DNA of 64,000 nucleotides from Gilvimarinus sp. DA14 (lineage in GTDB: Bacteria > Pseudomonadota > Gammaproteobacteria > Pseudomonadales > Cellvibrionaceae), in assembly GCF_024204685.1 (NCBI RefSeq), contig NZ_CP100350.1:1962501-2026500 (forward strand). The letters run 5' to 3'. The notes beneath the pieces are model-generated. The model made no database searches and was not told where the DNA came from. It saw nothing but the letters and a program-made list of their open reading frames with translations. Positions 16,412 to 24,655 of this stretch are shown here, piece after piece. The number at the start of each line of letters is the position of its first letter. Position 1 is the first letter of the stretch. The position numbers and the translations under genes were made by a program.

Positions 16412-17209
16412 ATGACATCTGTGGCAAAGATTTTTGCGGGCGCCTGTCTGCTGATCGCCGGACTCTTCACCGTGCAGGCTCAGGCCGACACCTTGGACAA
16501 GGTGCTGGAAAAAAACACCCTTCGCGTGGGTGTAGCACTGTTCACGCCTTGGACCATTCAAAACGAGAAAGGCGACACCAGTGGTTTTGATGTGGACATC
16601 GCCAAAAAACTTGCCGCCGACATGGGGGTTAACCCCGACATTAAAGTCTACGAGTGGGAAGACATTATGCCCGCGCTGGACAAAGGCGAAATTGACGTGA
16701 TTGCCGCCGGCCTTGCCGTTACCCCAAAGCGCGCCCTGCGCCTGGAGTTTTCTAACCCCTACTCAGAGTCCGGCGTTGGCCTTGCCACCAACACCGAAAA
16801 AACCAAACACATTAACTCGCTGGCCGAGCTAAACAGCGACAAAATAACCATTGCCGTGGTAAACGATAGCATTGGCGCCAGTCTGGCACCGTCGGTGTTC
16901 AAAAAAGCCAAGATCCAAACCTTTGATACCTCTAAAGAAGCCGAGGCGGCAGTATTAAAAGGTGATGCTCACGGTTATGTGGCCAGCCAGGCCGTAGTGC
17001 GCTTTTTCGCTCTGGATAACAGCGACACCATCGACGTTCCATTACCCGAACCCTTGCTGAGCTACAAAGTGTCTTTCGGCGTACGCAAAGGCGATCAGGC
17101 GCTGCTAAACTTCTTGAATGCATGGGTGACGGCACGCACCGCTGACCGCTGGCTGCCAGCCACCCAGGATTACTGGTTCGATAGCCTGGAGTGGCGGGAG
17201 GCGCAATAA
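16412..17209 (+). CDS. Periplasmic amino-acid-type solute-binding protein
   Basis: 265 residues with a signal peptide (cleavage after VQAQA). The SBP_bac_3 fold is evident: LEKNTLRVGVALFTPWTIQNEKGDTSGFDVDIAKKLAADMGV, DKGEIDVIAAGLAVTPKRALRLEFSNPYSESG, ITIAVVNDSIGAS and LLSYKVSFGVRKGDQALLNFLNAWV. Such proteins deliver polar amino acids or similar ligands to ABC importers, but no permease or ATPase gene is adjacent. The gene is followed after one base by a small secreted-protein gene, so it may serve another system. Confidence 0.88.
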   Translation: MTSVAKIFAGACLLIAGLFTVQAQADTLDKVLEKNTLRVGVALFTPWTIQNEKGDTSGFDVDIAKKLAADMGVNPDIKVYEWEDIMPALDKGEIDVIAAGLAVTPKRALRLEFSNPYSESGVGLATNTEKTKHINSLAELNSDKITIAVVNDSIGASLAPSVFKKAKIQTFDTSKEAEAAVLKGDAHGYVASQAVVRFFALDNSDTIDVPLPEPLLSYKVSFGVRKGDQALLNFLNAWVTARTADRWLPATQDYWFDSLEWREAQ

Positions 17210-17210
17210 C

Positions 17211-17552
17211 ATGGCGCTTAAAGATACTTTGCTGTTAAGCGTTGCCGCAGGCAGCTTTGCCCTGGTGGCCACCGCACAGGACGGTGGCGGGGCAACCGCT
17301 TACGACGACCGCGTGGTAGAAGAGGTAGTCGTACAGGCGCGCGGCTGGCGCCAAAAGGCGCCGGAGCTGGAAATCCCCGACACCACCCCGCGCTGGGAAA
17401 TTAGCGACGAAACCCGCGAAAAAATGCAGAGCCGGATGCAGTTTGGCTACGACCCGGTATTGGAGGAGATCCGCAATACCGACAACCGCATCAAGGTGCG
17501 TGGCAATATGGCCGAACCCGAACCTGCAACGGTCTTTCGAATCAGTTTTTAA
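17211..17552 (+). CDS. Small secreted protein with TonB-box-like N-terminus, unknown
   Basis: 113 residues with a signal peptide (cleavage near ATAQD). The mature N-terminus reads YDDRVVEEVVVQARGWR, which resembles the TonB box and plug start (EEVVVTGxR) of TonB-dependent receptors, yet no barrel or plug follows. The remainder is polar (PDTTPRWEISDETREKMQSRMQFGYDPVLEEIR). The ATG is one base after the stop of the binding-protein gene, so the two are translationally coupled. I do not recognise the family. A TonB-interacting accessory protein is a guess only. Confidence 0.72.
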   Translation: MALKDTLLLSVAAGSFALVATAQDGGGATAYDDRVVEEVVVQARGWRQKAPELEIPDTTPRWEISDETREKMQSRMQFGYDPVLEEIRNTDNRIKVRGNMAEPEPATVFRISF

Positions 17553-17561
17553 ATCTTTACT

Positions 17562-18374
17562 TCAGGGCGCCAACCGGCGCCCTTTGTTTATTTCGCACTC
17601 CCCTTCGCAGCGGCTAATTTCCTCTACCCACGGCATTCCCAAACTGCCTATCGCCAAACTGACACGATAGCGCGGCGCCTCATTAGGCCGGTTGTAGCGA
17701 ACCACCGTGGGGGCAAGGTCCAGCCCATCTGTTTGCGCGCGGCTTAAGTGAAAATGGGTAGCGCTGTTAATACTGACTGTGACCCGGGTGGTTTCACAGT
17801 CATCAAGGGGCTGTATTCGAGCCGGCAAAATCAAGCTGGGAGCGTCATAACTCGTCGCCCGCGCACTCAATTCGTCCCGGTTACGCGCAACATCCACGGC
17901 GATCAGGCGCGAAGCACTAAGCTGTTGATTGGCAAGCAACTGCTTGGCCCTTTCCAGTTTTTGAATGTCCTCTTCTCTCCCGCCCAGCGCCCGGGTTTGC
18001 GCCTCTGCCAGGTTCTGGCGATAGCGAGCCAGCAGGGTTTGATAGGGCTCGCCCTGATAGATAAACAGAGCAAAACCATCGCGACTAGCCTGTCGCGCCC
18101 GGCAGGCTTCGGGCGAAAACTGGAGCGCCCGAAAAGCATCGCCACCCAGCTCAAGTGTTCTGGAACTGTAATAACCAAATTCGGGCGAGTTGCCCCGCCA
18201 GCGCAAATACACCGAGCGGCTGGCATCGTGGGAATGCCGACCGGCCATAGCCAGTTCGCGTTCGGTAAATTCGAAACGCTGGGTATCACCCCAATAGCGA
18301 TTAATCGCTACCTGGGAAAGCATCCAGATATTAACGCCCAGCACCAACAGGGCGGCATAGCGCAGCAGTTTCAT
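17562..18374 (-). CDS. DUF4824 family protein
   Basis: 270 residues with one N-terminal membrane segment (LLRYAALLVLGVNIWMLSQVAI), then a periplasmic domain. Motifs seen are FEFTERELAMAGR, VYLRWRGNSPEFGYYSS, LVAMVLL-frame-free GFALFIYQGEPY and SLAIGSLGMPWVEEISR at the C-terminus. The neighbouring DUF2157-like membrane protein is the usual partner of this family. Function is unknown. Its start overlaps the stop of the upstream gene by four bases, so they form an operon. Its last codons overlap the terminator of the convergent unit. Confidence 0.82.
   Translation of the reverse strand: MKLLRYAALLVLGVNIWMLSQVAINRYWGDTQRFEFTERELAMAGRHSHDASRSVYLRWRGNSPEFGYYSSRTLELGGDAFRALQFSPEACRARQASRDGFALFIYQGEPYQTLLARYRQNLAEAQTRALGGREEDIQKLERAKQLLANQQLSASRLIAVDVARNRDELSARATSYDAPSLILPARIQPLDDCETTRVTVSINSATHFHLSRAQTDGLDLAPTVVRYNRPNEAPRYRVSLAIGSLGMPWVEEISRCEGECEINKGRRLAP
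17564..17590 (+). terminator. Rho-independent terminator
   Basis: AGGGCGCC-AACC-GGCGCCCT followed by TTGTTTATTT. It ends the binding-protein/small-protein unit and lies within the last codons of the opposing DUF4824 gene. Confidence 0.85.
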
Positions 18375-19435
18375 AGCGCACCCCCAGCGGTTACTTTACG
18401 CAGGCGCGCAAACACCACCAAAGCCAACAGGGCGGTTAAACCCAACAGCAAAAAGAACAGCGATTTAGGCAGCCAGTCCCACCACCAGTCAAAAAACTTG
18501 GTGTACAAAAACAAAAAGAAAAACACATTGCCGGTGGCCACTACCGCCGCCCAACCGAGCCTGACGCCAAGCCAGATTGCGCCGCCGCTGACCGCAAAGC
18601 CCAGCAACTGGTAAAGCCCCTCAATCGTATTGTCTGACCAGGGCAGATAGCTGGCCCGACCCCAGTTGGCCAAGACTAGAATCACCACACACAGTGCGCA
18701 AAGCGACAGTACCCGGTAAATGCTGGCAAAACCGTCATAGCGGACCTGGGAGATTAGCGAGGGTAAGAAAAACAGCACCAGAGTGGGCAACAGAAAATGC
18801 TCGGGCCGCTCGCCTACCGACAGCCAGTAAGTACCGCTGTAGGTGGCACTTTGCGCGCCGATAAACGCAAACAACGCCAAGATTGCTACCGCCAGCAACA
18901 GTTTTACCCGCAGCGCATAAGCGAGCAACCCCGCATAAACTGCATACACCGCCAGCGCGCCCGGCGAGGGGGTGAAATTAAACAGTTGCCCCAACAAAGC
19001 GATGTTAATAACAAAGCAGGCGAAGCTGATCATGGCGGCAATTTTGGCAAAATAGCGGGCCGGACCGTCGCGCCCGGCAATAGCCACTGCCAGCGCCAAA
19101 CTGAGCAGGGGCGCCGCCAGTAACACTAAAACCTGCCAGACAGTATCGAGTAGCCCCCAGTACTGCTGAAAAAAGAAAAATACACTGGCCGCCAGGGCCC
19201 AGGCACCGATAAAACTCACCACCTGCATGCCCAGGCTCAGGCGTTTGGCGCCTTCGGCCAAGTCGACATCGTGAGTTTGCTGCAACTGCTGTAATTGGTC
19301 GTGGTGATACTGTGCAATGGCGTCGCGCTGCGCCTGGCTGAGCTCGACAATCGGCGCAAGCCGGTTCAGCTCACGACGAAAGGCGTGGATATCGTCGGCG
19401 CGGGCCTGCGCCTCGGCGCGATTAATCTTTTCCAT
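18371..19435 (-). CDS. DUF2157-like polytopic membrane protein
   Basis: 354 residues. The first 75 residues are polar and helical (RAEAQARADDIHAFRRELNRL; LSQAQRDAIAQYHHDQLQQLQ), followed by about ten membrane segments starting QVVSFIGAWALAASVFFFFQQYW and ending SLFFLLLGLTALLALVVFARL. This soluble head plus multi-pass body is the DUF2157 pattern. Role unknown. It is the first gene of a two-gene operon with the DUF4824 protein; GGAG lies just before the ATG. Confidence 0.82.
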   Translation of the reverse strand: MEKINRAEAQARADDIHAFRRELNRLAPIVELSQAQRDAIAQYHHDQLQQLQQTHDVDLAEGAKRLSLGMQVVSFIGAWALAASVFFFFQQYWGLLDTVWQVLVLLAAPLLSLALAVAIAGRDGPARYFAKIAAMISFACFVINIALLGQLFNFTPSPGALAVYAVYAGLLAYALRVKLLLAVAILALFAFIGAQSATYSGTYWLSVGERPEHFLLPTLVLFFLPSLISQVRYDGFASIYRVLSLCALCVVILVLANWGRASYLPWSDNTIEGLYQLLGFAVSGGAIWLGVRLGWAAVVATGNVFFFLFLYTKFFDWWWDWLPKSLFFLLLGLTALLALVVFARLRKVTAGGAL

Positions 19436-19572
19436 AGGCTTTTCTCCTTATTCAGCGCCAATATGCCTGCCCCCAAGGCGCTAAACAAGGATTAACGTTC
19501 TTTACTTGTCTAGAGCTTACGGCCAAGGCAATATGTCCGTCCGCAATCGGTTACACAATAAAAAGGCACGTT

Positions 19573-21540
19573 ATGAAACTAACCTGGCAAGCCGCAACTG
19601 GCGCATTGTTTTTCGGCACCCTACTCGCCCCCCTGACACAAGCCGACACTTTCGAACTAACCTCTCCCGACGGTGACCTGGCTCTGAGTATCAATACCGA
19701 CTCGGCGCTACAGTGGTCCGCCACGCTAAACGGCAAGCCTGCCATCACCCCCAGCACCATTGGCCTGGTGTTAGAGGGCGAGGGGAATATAGCGAGCGAG
19801 ATTGAAGTCAGCTCTGCCGAGACCAGTGAAGTGCACAACACGCTAACCCCCGTGGTGACACATAAAAATGCACAGGTAACAGAGCATTACCGCGAACTGC
19901 GGCTACGCTTTAGCAACGGCTATGGGGTGGACTTTCGCGCCTACGACGACGGCGCCGCCTATCGCTTTGTGGGCGAAAAAGACACCGCGATTGTGGTGCA
20001 AGAAGAGATCATGTCGCTCAATTTTCCCGAGCTGACTGAAACGCTCTTCCCCGAAGAAGAAACTCTTATTTCTCACTACGAGCGCCTTTACGTGCCAGAA
20101 ATTTTGGCCGACATTGAGGCGCCACGCTTTGCCTCATTGCCGGTTTATTTTGATGCCGACGGTATCAATATCTTGTTTACCGAGAGCGACCTGCGCGACT
20201 ACCCCGGCCTGTTCGTAGAGGGCACCGGCACCAACGGCGTAACAGCCAAGCACCCGGGCGTGGTAACCAAAGCCACGCCTATGCCGGGCACCGAAGATCG
20301 CAATCAGGACATCACCATGGCAAGCCACATTGCCGAAACCACCGGCAAGCGCAGCTTTCCCTGGCGCCTGGCGGTAATTACCGATAGCGACGCCGAGCTG
20401 GTACAGAGCGAGTTAGTTTGGCTGCTGGCCGAAGATAACCAGCTGAGCGACACCAGTTGGATTAAACCAGGTCGCATCGCCTGGGATTGGTACAACGCCA
20501 ATAATTTATTCGGTGTGGATTTTAAAGCGGGCATCAACACCCAGACCTACAAGTACTACATCGACTTCGCCGCCCGGCACGGCCTTGAGTATGTGATTTT
20601 GGACGAGGGCTGGACCAAAACCACCACCAATATTGTCGAGTCCAACCCGGACATGAACATCCCCGAACTGATTCGCTACGGCAAAGAAAAAGGCGTGGGT
20701 ATTATTCTCTGGGCGCTGTGGGGGCCGTTGGATAAAGACTACGAAAATATCCTTAAAACCTACGGCGAGTGGGGCGCAGCGGGTATTAAAATCGACTTTA
20801 TGCAGCGCTCGGATCAGTACATGGTCAACTACTACGAGAAAATTGCCAAAGAGGCCGCCAAGCACCAATTGCTGGTGGATTACCACGGCGGCTTTAAACC
20901 CGCCGGCCTGCGCCGCACCTATCCCAATGTGCTCACCTATGAAGGGGTTAAAGGCAACGAAAACAACAAGTGGAGCCAGGACATCACCCCCGAGCACAAT
21001 GTGACCCTGCCGTTTACTCGCATGGTGGCGGGACCTATGGACTACACCCCAGGCGCGCTACGCAACGCGCATTTGCCGCAGCATCATGTGAGTCATTTCC
21101 GTCCGGTCAGCATCGGTACCCGGGCACACCAGGTAGCCATGTACGCCGTGTACGAAAGCGCGCTGCAAATGCTGTGCGAATCACCGTCTACCTATTTACG
21201 CGAACCCGAGGTCACAGAATTTATCGCCGCCTTTCCCTCGGTGTGGGATGAAACCCGTGTGCTGGACGCCTCGGTGGGCGACTATATTCTGGTGGCCCGC
21301 CGCAGCGGCGACACTTGGTATCTGGGCGCCATGACCGACGATACCGCCCGCACCCTAAAAGTGGACTTTAGCTTCCTCGGCGACGGCGAATTCCAGCTAG
21401 ACCTGCTGCGCGACGGCCTGAACACTGAGCACTACGCCGAAGACTACAAGCGCGAGCAGCGCGACATCAGCGCCGGTGAAATACTGGAAATTAACCTTGC
21501 CAGCGGCGGTGGCTGGGCGGGGATTGTGCGCAAGCGCTAG
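19573..21540 (+). CDS. GH97 glycosidase (alpha-glucosidase/alpha-galactosidase)
   Basis: 655 residues with a signal peptide (cleavage after TQADT). The N-terminal beta-sandwich (about 25-280), the catalytic barrel (WIKPGRIAWDWYNANNLFGVDF, EYVILDEGWT, GIILWALWGPLD, GIKIDFMQRSDQ, LTYEGVKGNENNKW, RMVAGPMDYTPGAL) and the C-terminal sandwich (FLGDGEFQLDLLRDG) match GH97 over the full length. Family members act on alpha-linked glucosides or galactosides with Ca2+. Asp408 in IKIDFM sits where retaining members keep their nucleophile, whereas inverting SusB-type enzymes use Glu residues; so I lean to the retaining, alpha-galactosidase-like branch. Periplasmic. Confidence 0.93.
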   Translation: MKLTWQAATGALFFGTLLAPLTQADTFELTSPDGDLALSINTDSALQWSATLNGKPAITPSTIGLVLEGEGNIASEIEVSSAETSEVHNTLTPVVTHKNAQVTEHYRELRLRFSNGYGVDFRAYDDGAAYRFVGEKDTAIVVQEEIMSLNFPELTETLFPEEETLISHYERLYVPEILADIEAPRFASLPVYFDADGINILFTESDLRDYPGLFVEGTGTNGVTAKHPGVVTKATPMPGTEDRNQDITMASHIAETTGKRSFPWRLAVITDSDAELVQSELVWLLAEDNQLSDTSWIKPGRIAWDWYNANNLFGVDFKAGINTQTYKYYIDFAARHGLEYVILDEGWTKTTTNIVESNPDMNIPELIRYGKEKGVGIILWALWGPLDKDYENILKTYGEWGAAGIKIDFMQRSDQYMVNYYEKIAKEAAKHQLLVDYHGGFKPAGLRRTYPNVLTYEGVKGNENNKWSQDITPEHNVTLPFTRMVAGPMDYTPGALRNAHLPQHHVSHFRPVSIGTRAHQVAMYAVYESALQMLCESPSTYLREPEVTEFIAAFPSVWDETRVLDASVGDYILVARRSGDTWYLGAMTDDTARTLKVDFSFLGDGEFQLDLLRDGLNTEHYAEDYKREQRDISAGEILEINLASGGGWAGIVRKR

Positions 21541-21553
21541 AGCGCTGCGCGCC

Positions 21554-21616
21554 TGTCTGATGTCTGATGTCTGATGTCTGATGTCTGATGTCTGATGTCT
21601 GATGTCTGATGTCTGA
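21554..21616. repeat. Heptanucleotide tandem array (TGTCTGA)9
   Basis: Nine perfect copies of TGTCTGA (21554-21616). A short inverted echo (CAGACATCAGAC) occurs at 21664-21675. It lies between the GH97 stop codon and the CGCAGAA/TTCTGCG array. Confidence 0.95.
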
Positions 21617-21696
21617 TGATCAGTATCTGCGACAGCCGAAGCCAATAAAACAAGCTTTGGCGTCAGACATCAGACGTCCGTCATCCGACTCATTCT

Positions 21697-21836
21697 TTCT
21701 GCGTGCTGCGTGCTGCGTGCTGCGTGCTGCGTGCTGCGTTCTGCGTTCTGCGTTCTGCGTTCTGCGTTCTGCGTTCTGCGTTCTGCGTTCTGCGTTCTGC
21801 GTTCTGCGTTCTGCGTTCTGCGTTCTGCGTTCTGCG
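21697..21836. repeat. Heptanucleotide tandem array (TTCTGCG/TGCTGCG)20
   Basis: Twenty contiguous heptamers: one TTCTGCG, five TGCTGCG (21704-21738) and fourteen TTCTGCG (21739-21836). TTCTGCG is the reverse complement of the CGCAGAA unit at 6552. Because the unit contains no stop codon in several frames, long spurious frames cross it in both directions. It ends about 25 bases past the stop of the minus-strand CbiM-like gene. Confidence 0.95.
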
Positions 21837-21861
21837 TTCAACAGCATCCGGCCTCAGCCTA

Positions 21862-22569
21862 TCAATCCCCCAAATACCACTCATCCCGATAGGTTTTCAC
21901 CATATCGGGCCAGAGAATGGTAAACACGGTAGCTAGGGCCCCATTGCAGAAGCCTTCGGGGAACATCATCAGTACAAACAGCAGGCCGTGTTCATTCAGC
22001 ACGGCCAGAGGCGCTTCGCTGCCGGTAAGATAAAACAGGGTAAAAGCGGCGGCCCCCATCCACAGGCAGCTGAGCATGGCGCCGAAAAAGCCAACTCCCA
22101 AAAAGAAAGTAAACGGATTTTTAAAGCTCCAGCGATCCACCAGATACAGCACCAGCAAGGTCCAGCTGGCCGGCACCACAACACTCAGCACAAAATCCAC
22201 CGGCAGGGCCGCTGGATTAAGCCCCTGCCACGCCTCAAGCCAACCATCCAAGCTGCCCCACAGCGCCAGCCGATATACCTGCAAGGCTACCAGGGCTAAA
22301 GCGCCAATAATCAGCGCCAAGTGCCAGCCGAAAATCATGGTCACCACCGCCATTAACATGGGGTGAAATCCCAAGCTGTCACGCACTTCTACCTGCAGCA
22401 GCCAGAATAATCCCAACGCCAGAATCGCCGCAAAAAAGGCGTGCTGGCGCTGCTGTGTCGCCGCCAGCTGACGCCAGGGCGCACCGCGTAACGCCACACC
22501 CAACGCGGGCAAGGCCAGCGCCAGGCTCGCCAGCAATAGCGTAAAAGATGGAGGCAGAAGTAAATTCAT
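21862..22569 (-). CDS. CbiM-like energy-coupling factor permease (S/T component-type)
   Basis: 235 residues from the ATG at 22569 (MNLLLPPSFTLLLASLAL). The frame is open far upstream, but that extension is antisense to the DUF2058 gene. About seven membrane segments are seen; LGFHPMLMAVVTMIFGWHLALI and the terminal FVLMMFPEGFCNGALATVFTILWPDMVKTYRD match the compact CbiM-like proteins of Pseudomonas and relatives, linked to Co/Ni or other metal or vitamin uptake. No ECF ATPase is nearby, so its transport partner is unknown. Confidence 0.75.
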   Translation of the reverse strand: MNLLLPPSFTLLLASLALALPALGVALRGAPWRQLAATQQRQHAFFAAILALGLFWLLQVEVRDSLGFHPMLMAVVTMIFGWHLALIIGALALVALQVYRLALWGSLDGWLEAWQGLNPAALPVDFVLSVVVPASWTLLVLYLVDRWSFKNPFTFFLGVGFFGAMLSCLWMGAAAFTLFYLTGSEAPLAVLNEHGLLFVLMMFPEGFCNGALATVFTILWPDMVKTYRDEWYLGD

Positions 22570-22692
22570 AAGGTTATTGTAACCTTTGCGCCAATGCTTG
22601 TTGCCACGCGCGAAGGTGGCTATTCTGCCAAGCTTTATTCGCCCCTTGCACTGGGCACAAGTTATAGTAATATTGACCAAAAGAGGTAAGCC

Positions 22693-23241
22693 ATGGCTTC
22701 GCTGCAAGATCAGTTGAAAAATGCCGGCCTGATAGACGCCAAAAAAGCCAAGCAGATTCAAAAAGAGAAAAGCAAACAACACAAGCAGGCGGTTAAATCC
22801 GGCCAGACAACCGAGAACGAAAGCAAGGCCGAAGCGCAAGCCGCCCGCCTGGCCAAAGCCGAACGCGATCGCGAGCTGAACCGCCAGCGCCAAGCCGAGG
22901 CCGAGAAAAAAGCCATCGCCGCACAGATTAAGCAGCTGATTGAAACCAACCGTCAGCCCAAACACGAAGGGCGCGAAAACGAGCTGGAATACAACTTTAC
23001 CGATGGCAAGAAAATTAAAAAGATATTGCTGGGCGAGCAAGCTCACGGCCGAGTCACTCGCGGACAGCTGAACATTGTCAAGCTCGGTGACGGCTACGAG
23101 CTGGTACCCAAGAAGATTGCCGACAAAATCGCCGAGCGCGATCCGGCCTATGTACTGGTTGCCAATACCGTCAGCAGCGACGCCCAGGACGAGGATGACC
23201 CCTACAAAGATTTCGTCATCCCCGACGACCTTATGTGGTAA
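22693..23241 (+). CDS. DUF2058 (YaiL-like) protein
   Basis: 182 residues. The start MASLQDQLKNAGLIDAKKAKQIQKEKSKQ, the long Lys/Arg/Glu-rich coiled region (about 20-100), the block ELEYNFTDGKKIKKILLG and the end YVLVANTVSSDAQDEDDPYKDFVIPDDLMW are characteristic. The family is described as a nucleoprotein or polynucleotide-associated protein; its biological role is unclear. GAGG lies upstream of the ATG. It is divergent from the CbiM-like gene. Confidence 0.9.
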   Translation: MASLQDQLKNAGLIDAKKAKQIQKEKSKQHKQAVKSGQTTENESKAEAQAARLAKAERDRELNRQRQAEAEKKAIAAQIKQLIETNRQPKHEGRENELEYNFTDGKKIKKILLGEQAHGRVTRGQLNIVKLGDGYELVPKKIADKIAERDPAYVLVANTVSSDAQDEDDPYKDFVIPDDLMW

Positions 23242-23349
23242 CGACGACCTGTTTTACAAGCACAACGGTCTGTCGGTATTACAGCGCTCGCGGTCGCTAA
23301 CAAAGCCAACTGCGAGCATTATGAACAATAACTCAAACAGGCCCAAACT

Positions 23350-24489
23350 ATGACTATTAACCGCCGAACCCTACTCACCCGCACCGCCCTTGGCGCCGCT
23401 GCTCTGGCGCTGACTAAACAAAACGCCATCGCTAAGGCGCTTGCCGAAACCGGCCTGAAAGATCTCTATAAAGAAGACTTTTACATCGGCACCGCCATTG
23501 GCAACGCCCGCCTGACCAATCCTCCCGCCGGCTTTAATGCGTTGGTGGCTCGCGAATTTAACGCCCTAACCATGGAAAACGACATGAAGTGGGAGCGCAT
23601 TCACCCAGAGCCCGAAAAGTGGGTGTGGGACTACGCCGACCAGTTTATGCAGTTTGGCGAACAGCACGGCATGTTTATGGTGGGCCATGTGTTGGTGTGG
23701 CACTCACAAACCCCAAGCTGGGTATTCAACGATGACAGCGGCAAGCCGCTATCACGCGCGGCTTTGCTGGCACGCATGAAAAACCACATCGATACCCTGG
23801 CGGGCCGCTACCGTGGTCGTATTCACGCCTGGGATGTGGTGAACGAAGCCATCGACGAAGACAAAGGCTGGCGTAAAAGCCCCTGGTTTAATCAGATTGG
23901 TGCGGACTTTCTCGATCACGCTTTCCGTTTCGCCCGCGAAGCGGCCCCCGAAGCCCACCTGATGTACAACGACTACAACATGCACAATCCGGGCAAGCGC
24001 CAGTTTGTGGTAGATATGCTTAAGCGCTTTAAACAAGAGGGCGTGCCCATTGATGGCGTTGGCATGCAGGGCCACGTGGGGCTCGAGTACCCCGAGATTA
24101 CCGAGTTTGAAAAAAGCATTGAAGCCTATGCCGCGCAAGGCGTTGCCGTGCATATTACCGAGCTAGACCTGGATGCGCTGCCCGTTGCCTGGGACCACAT
24201 AGGCGCGGAAATTTCAGACAGCTTTGAATATTCGGACGAGCTTAACCCCTACCCCAACGGCCTGCCCGCCGACATAGAGGACAAACTTGCCGAGCGCTAC
24301 GTCGAATGGTTTAAGCTGTTTTTAAAGCATCGCGATAAAATCGCCCGGGTCACATTCTGGGGCACAGGTGATGCCGAGTCCTGGAAGAACGACTTTCCGG
24401 TACGAGGGCGCACCAACTACCCGCTGCTGTTTGACCGTCAATACCAACGCAAACCGGCCTATCAGGCCGTCGCCGCGCTGAAAAAATAA
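23350..24489 (+). CDS. GH10 endo-1,4-beta-xylanase, Tat-type signal
   Basis: 379 residues, a single GH10 domain. The N-terminus MTINRRTLLTRTALGAAALAL has a twin-arginine motif followed by a weakly hydrophobic segment, suggesting Tat export. GH10 signatures are TMENDMKWERIHPEPEKWVW, VGHVLVWHSQTPSWVF, WDVVNEAIDE (acid/base Glu166), MYNDYNMHNPGK and VHITELDLDAL (nucleophile Glu271), with VTFWGTGDAESW at the C-terminus. No linker or binding module is present. A periplasmic location would fit trimming of imported xylo-oligosaccharides, complementing the surface lipoprotein xylanase at 9734. Confidence 0.95.
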   Translation: MTINRRTLLTRTALGAAALALTKQNAIAKALAETGLKDLYKEDFYIGTAIGNARLTNPPAGFNALVAREFNALTMENDMKWERIHPEPEKWVWDYADQFMQFGEQHGMFMVGHVLVWHSQTPSWVFNDDSGKPLSRAALLARMKNHIDTLAGRYRGRIHAWDVVNEAIDEDKGWRKSPWFNQIGADFLDHAFRFAREAAPEAHLMYNDYNMHNPGKRQFVVDMLKRFKQEGVPIDGVGMQGHVGLEYPEITEFEKSIEAYAAQGVAVHITELDLDALPVAWDHIGAEISDSFEYSDELNPYPNGLPADIEDKLAERYVEWFKLFLKHRDKIARVTFWGTGDAESWKNDFPVRGRTNYPLLFDRQYQRKPAYQAVAALKK

Positions 24490-24518
24490 ACCTACTACAC
24501 CTCCTGCCCCTTATCGCC

Positions 24519-24547
24519 GGGCCGCAATATTTGCTATATTGCGGCCC
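24519..24547. terminator. Perfect inverted repeat after the xylanase gene
   Basis: GGGCCGCAATAT-TTGCT-ATATTGCGGCCC, a 12-bp perfect stem with a 5-base loop, 30 bases past the xylanase stop. No T tract follows. It may terminate the xylanase transcript or protect its 3' end; the symmetric arms could also be an operator ahead of minC. Confidence 0.6.
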
Positions 24548-24655
24548 ACTTGGCAAAACCGCGTGCGAAGCCTTTTGCGGCCCAGACTGTAACGCTAACC
24601 TGCCCACATTGAACAAGCGGCCCTTCGGCCGTGCCAAAAACATCAGGATGACCCG

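Noticed and set aside
17748-18614. 288-codon plus-strand frame antisense to the DUF4824 gene
   Set aside because: Codon pattern is that of an antisense shadow, and the minus-strand pair has matching start/stop overlap and recognised families.
21554-21836. Possible CRISPR array
   Set aside because: Units are 7 bases with no spacers; CRISPR repeats are 21-48 bases with unique spacers, and no cas gene is present.
21609-21936. Several overlapping open frames across the heptamer array in both directions
   Set aside because: They consist of the repeated peptide from a 7-base unit with no stop codon, have no starts with ribosome-binding sites, and appear in several frames at once.
22570-23046. N-terminal extension of the CbiM-like gene to give 394 residues
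   Set aside because: The extension is the antisense of the DUF2058 gene; the downstream Met begins a proper membrane segment.
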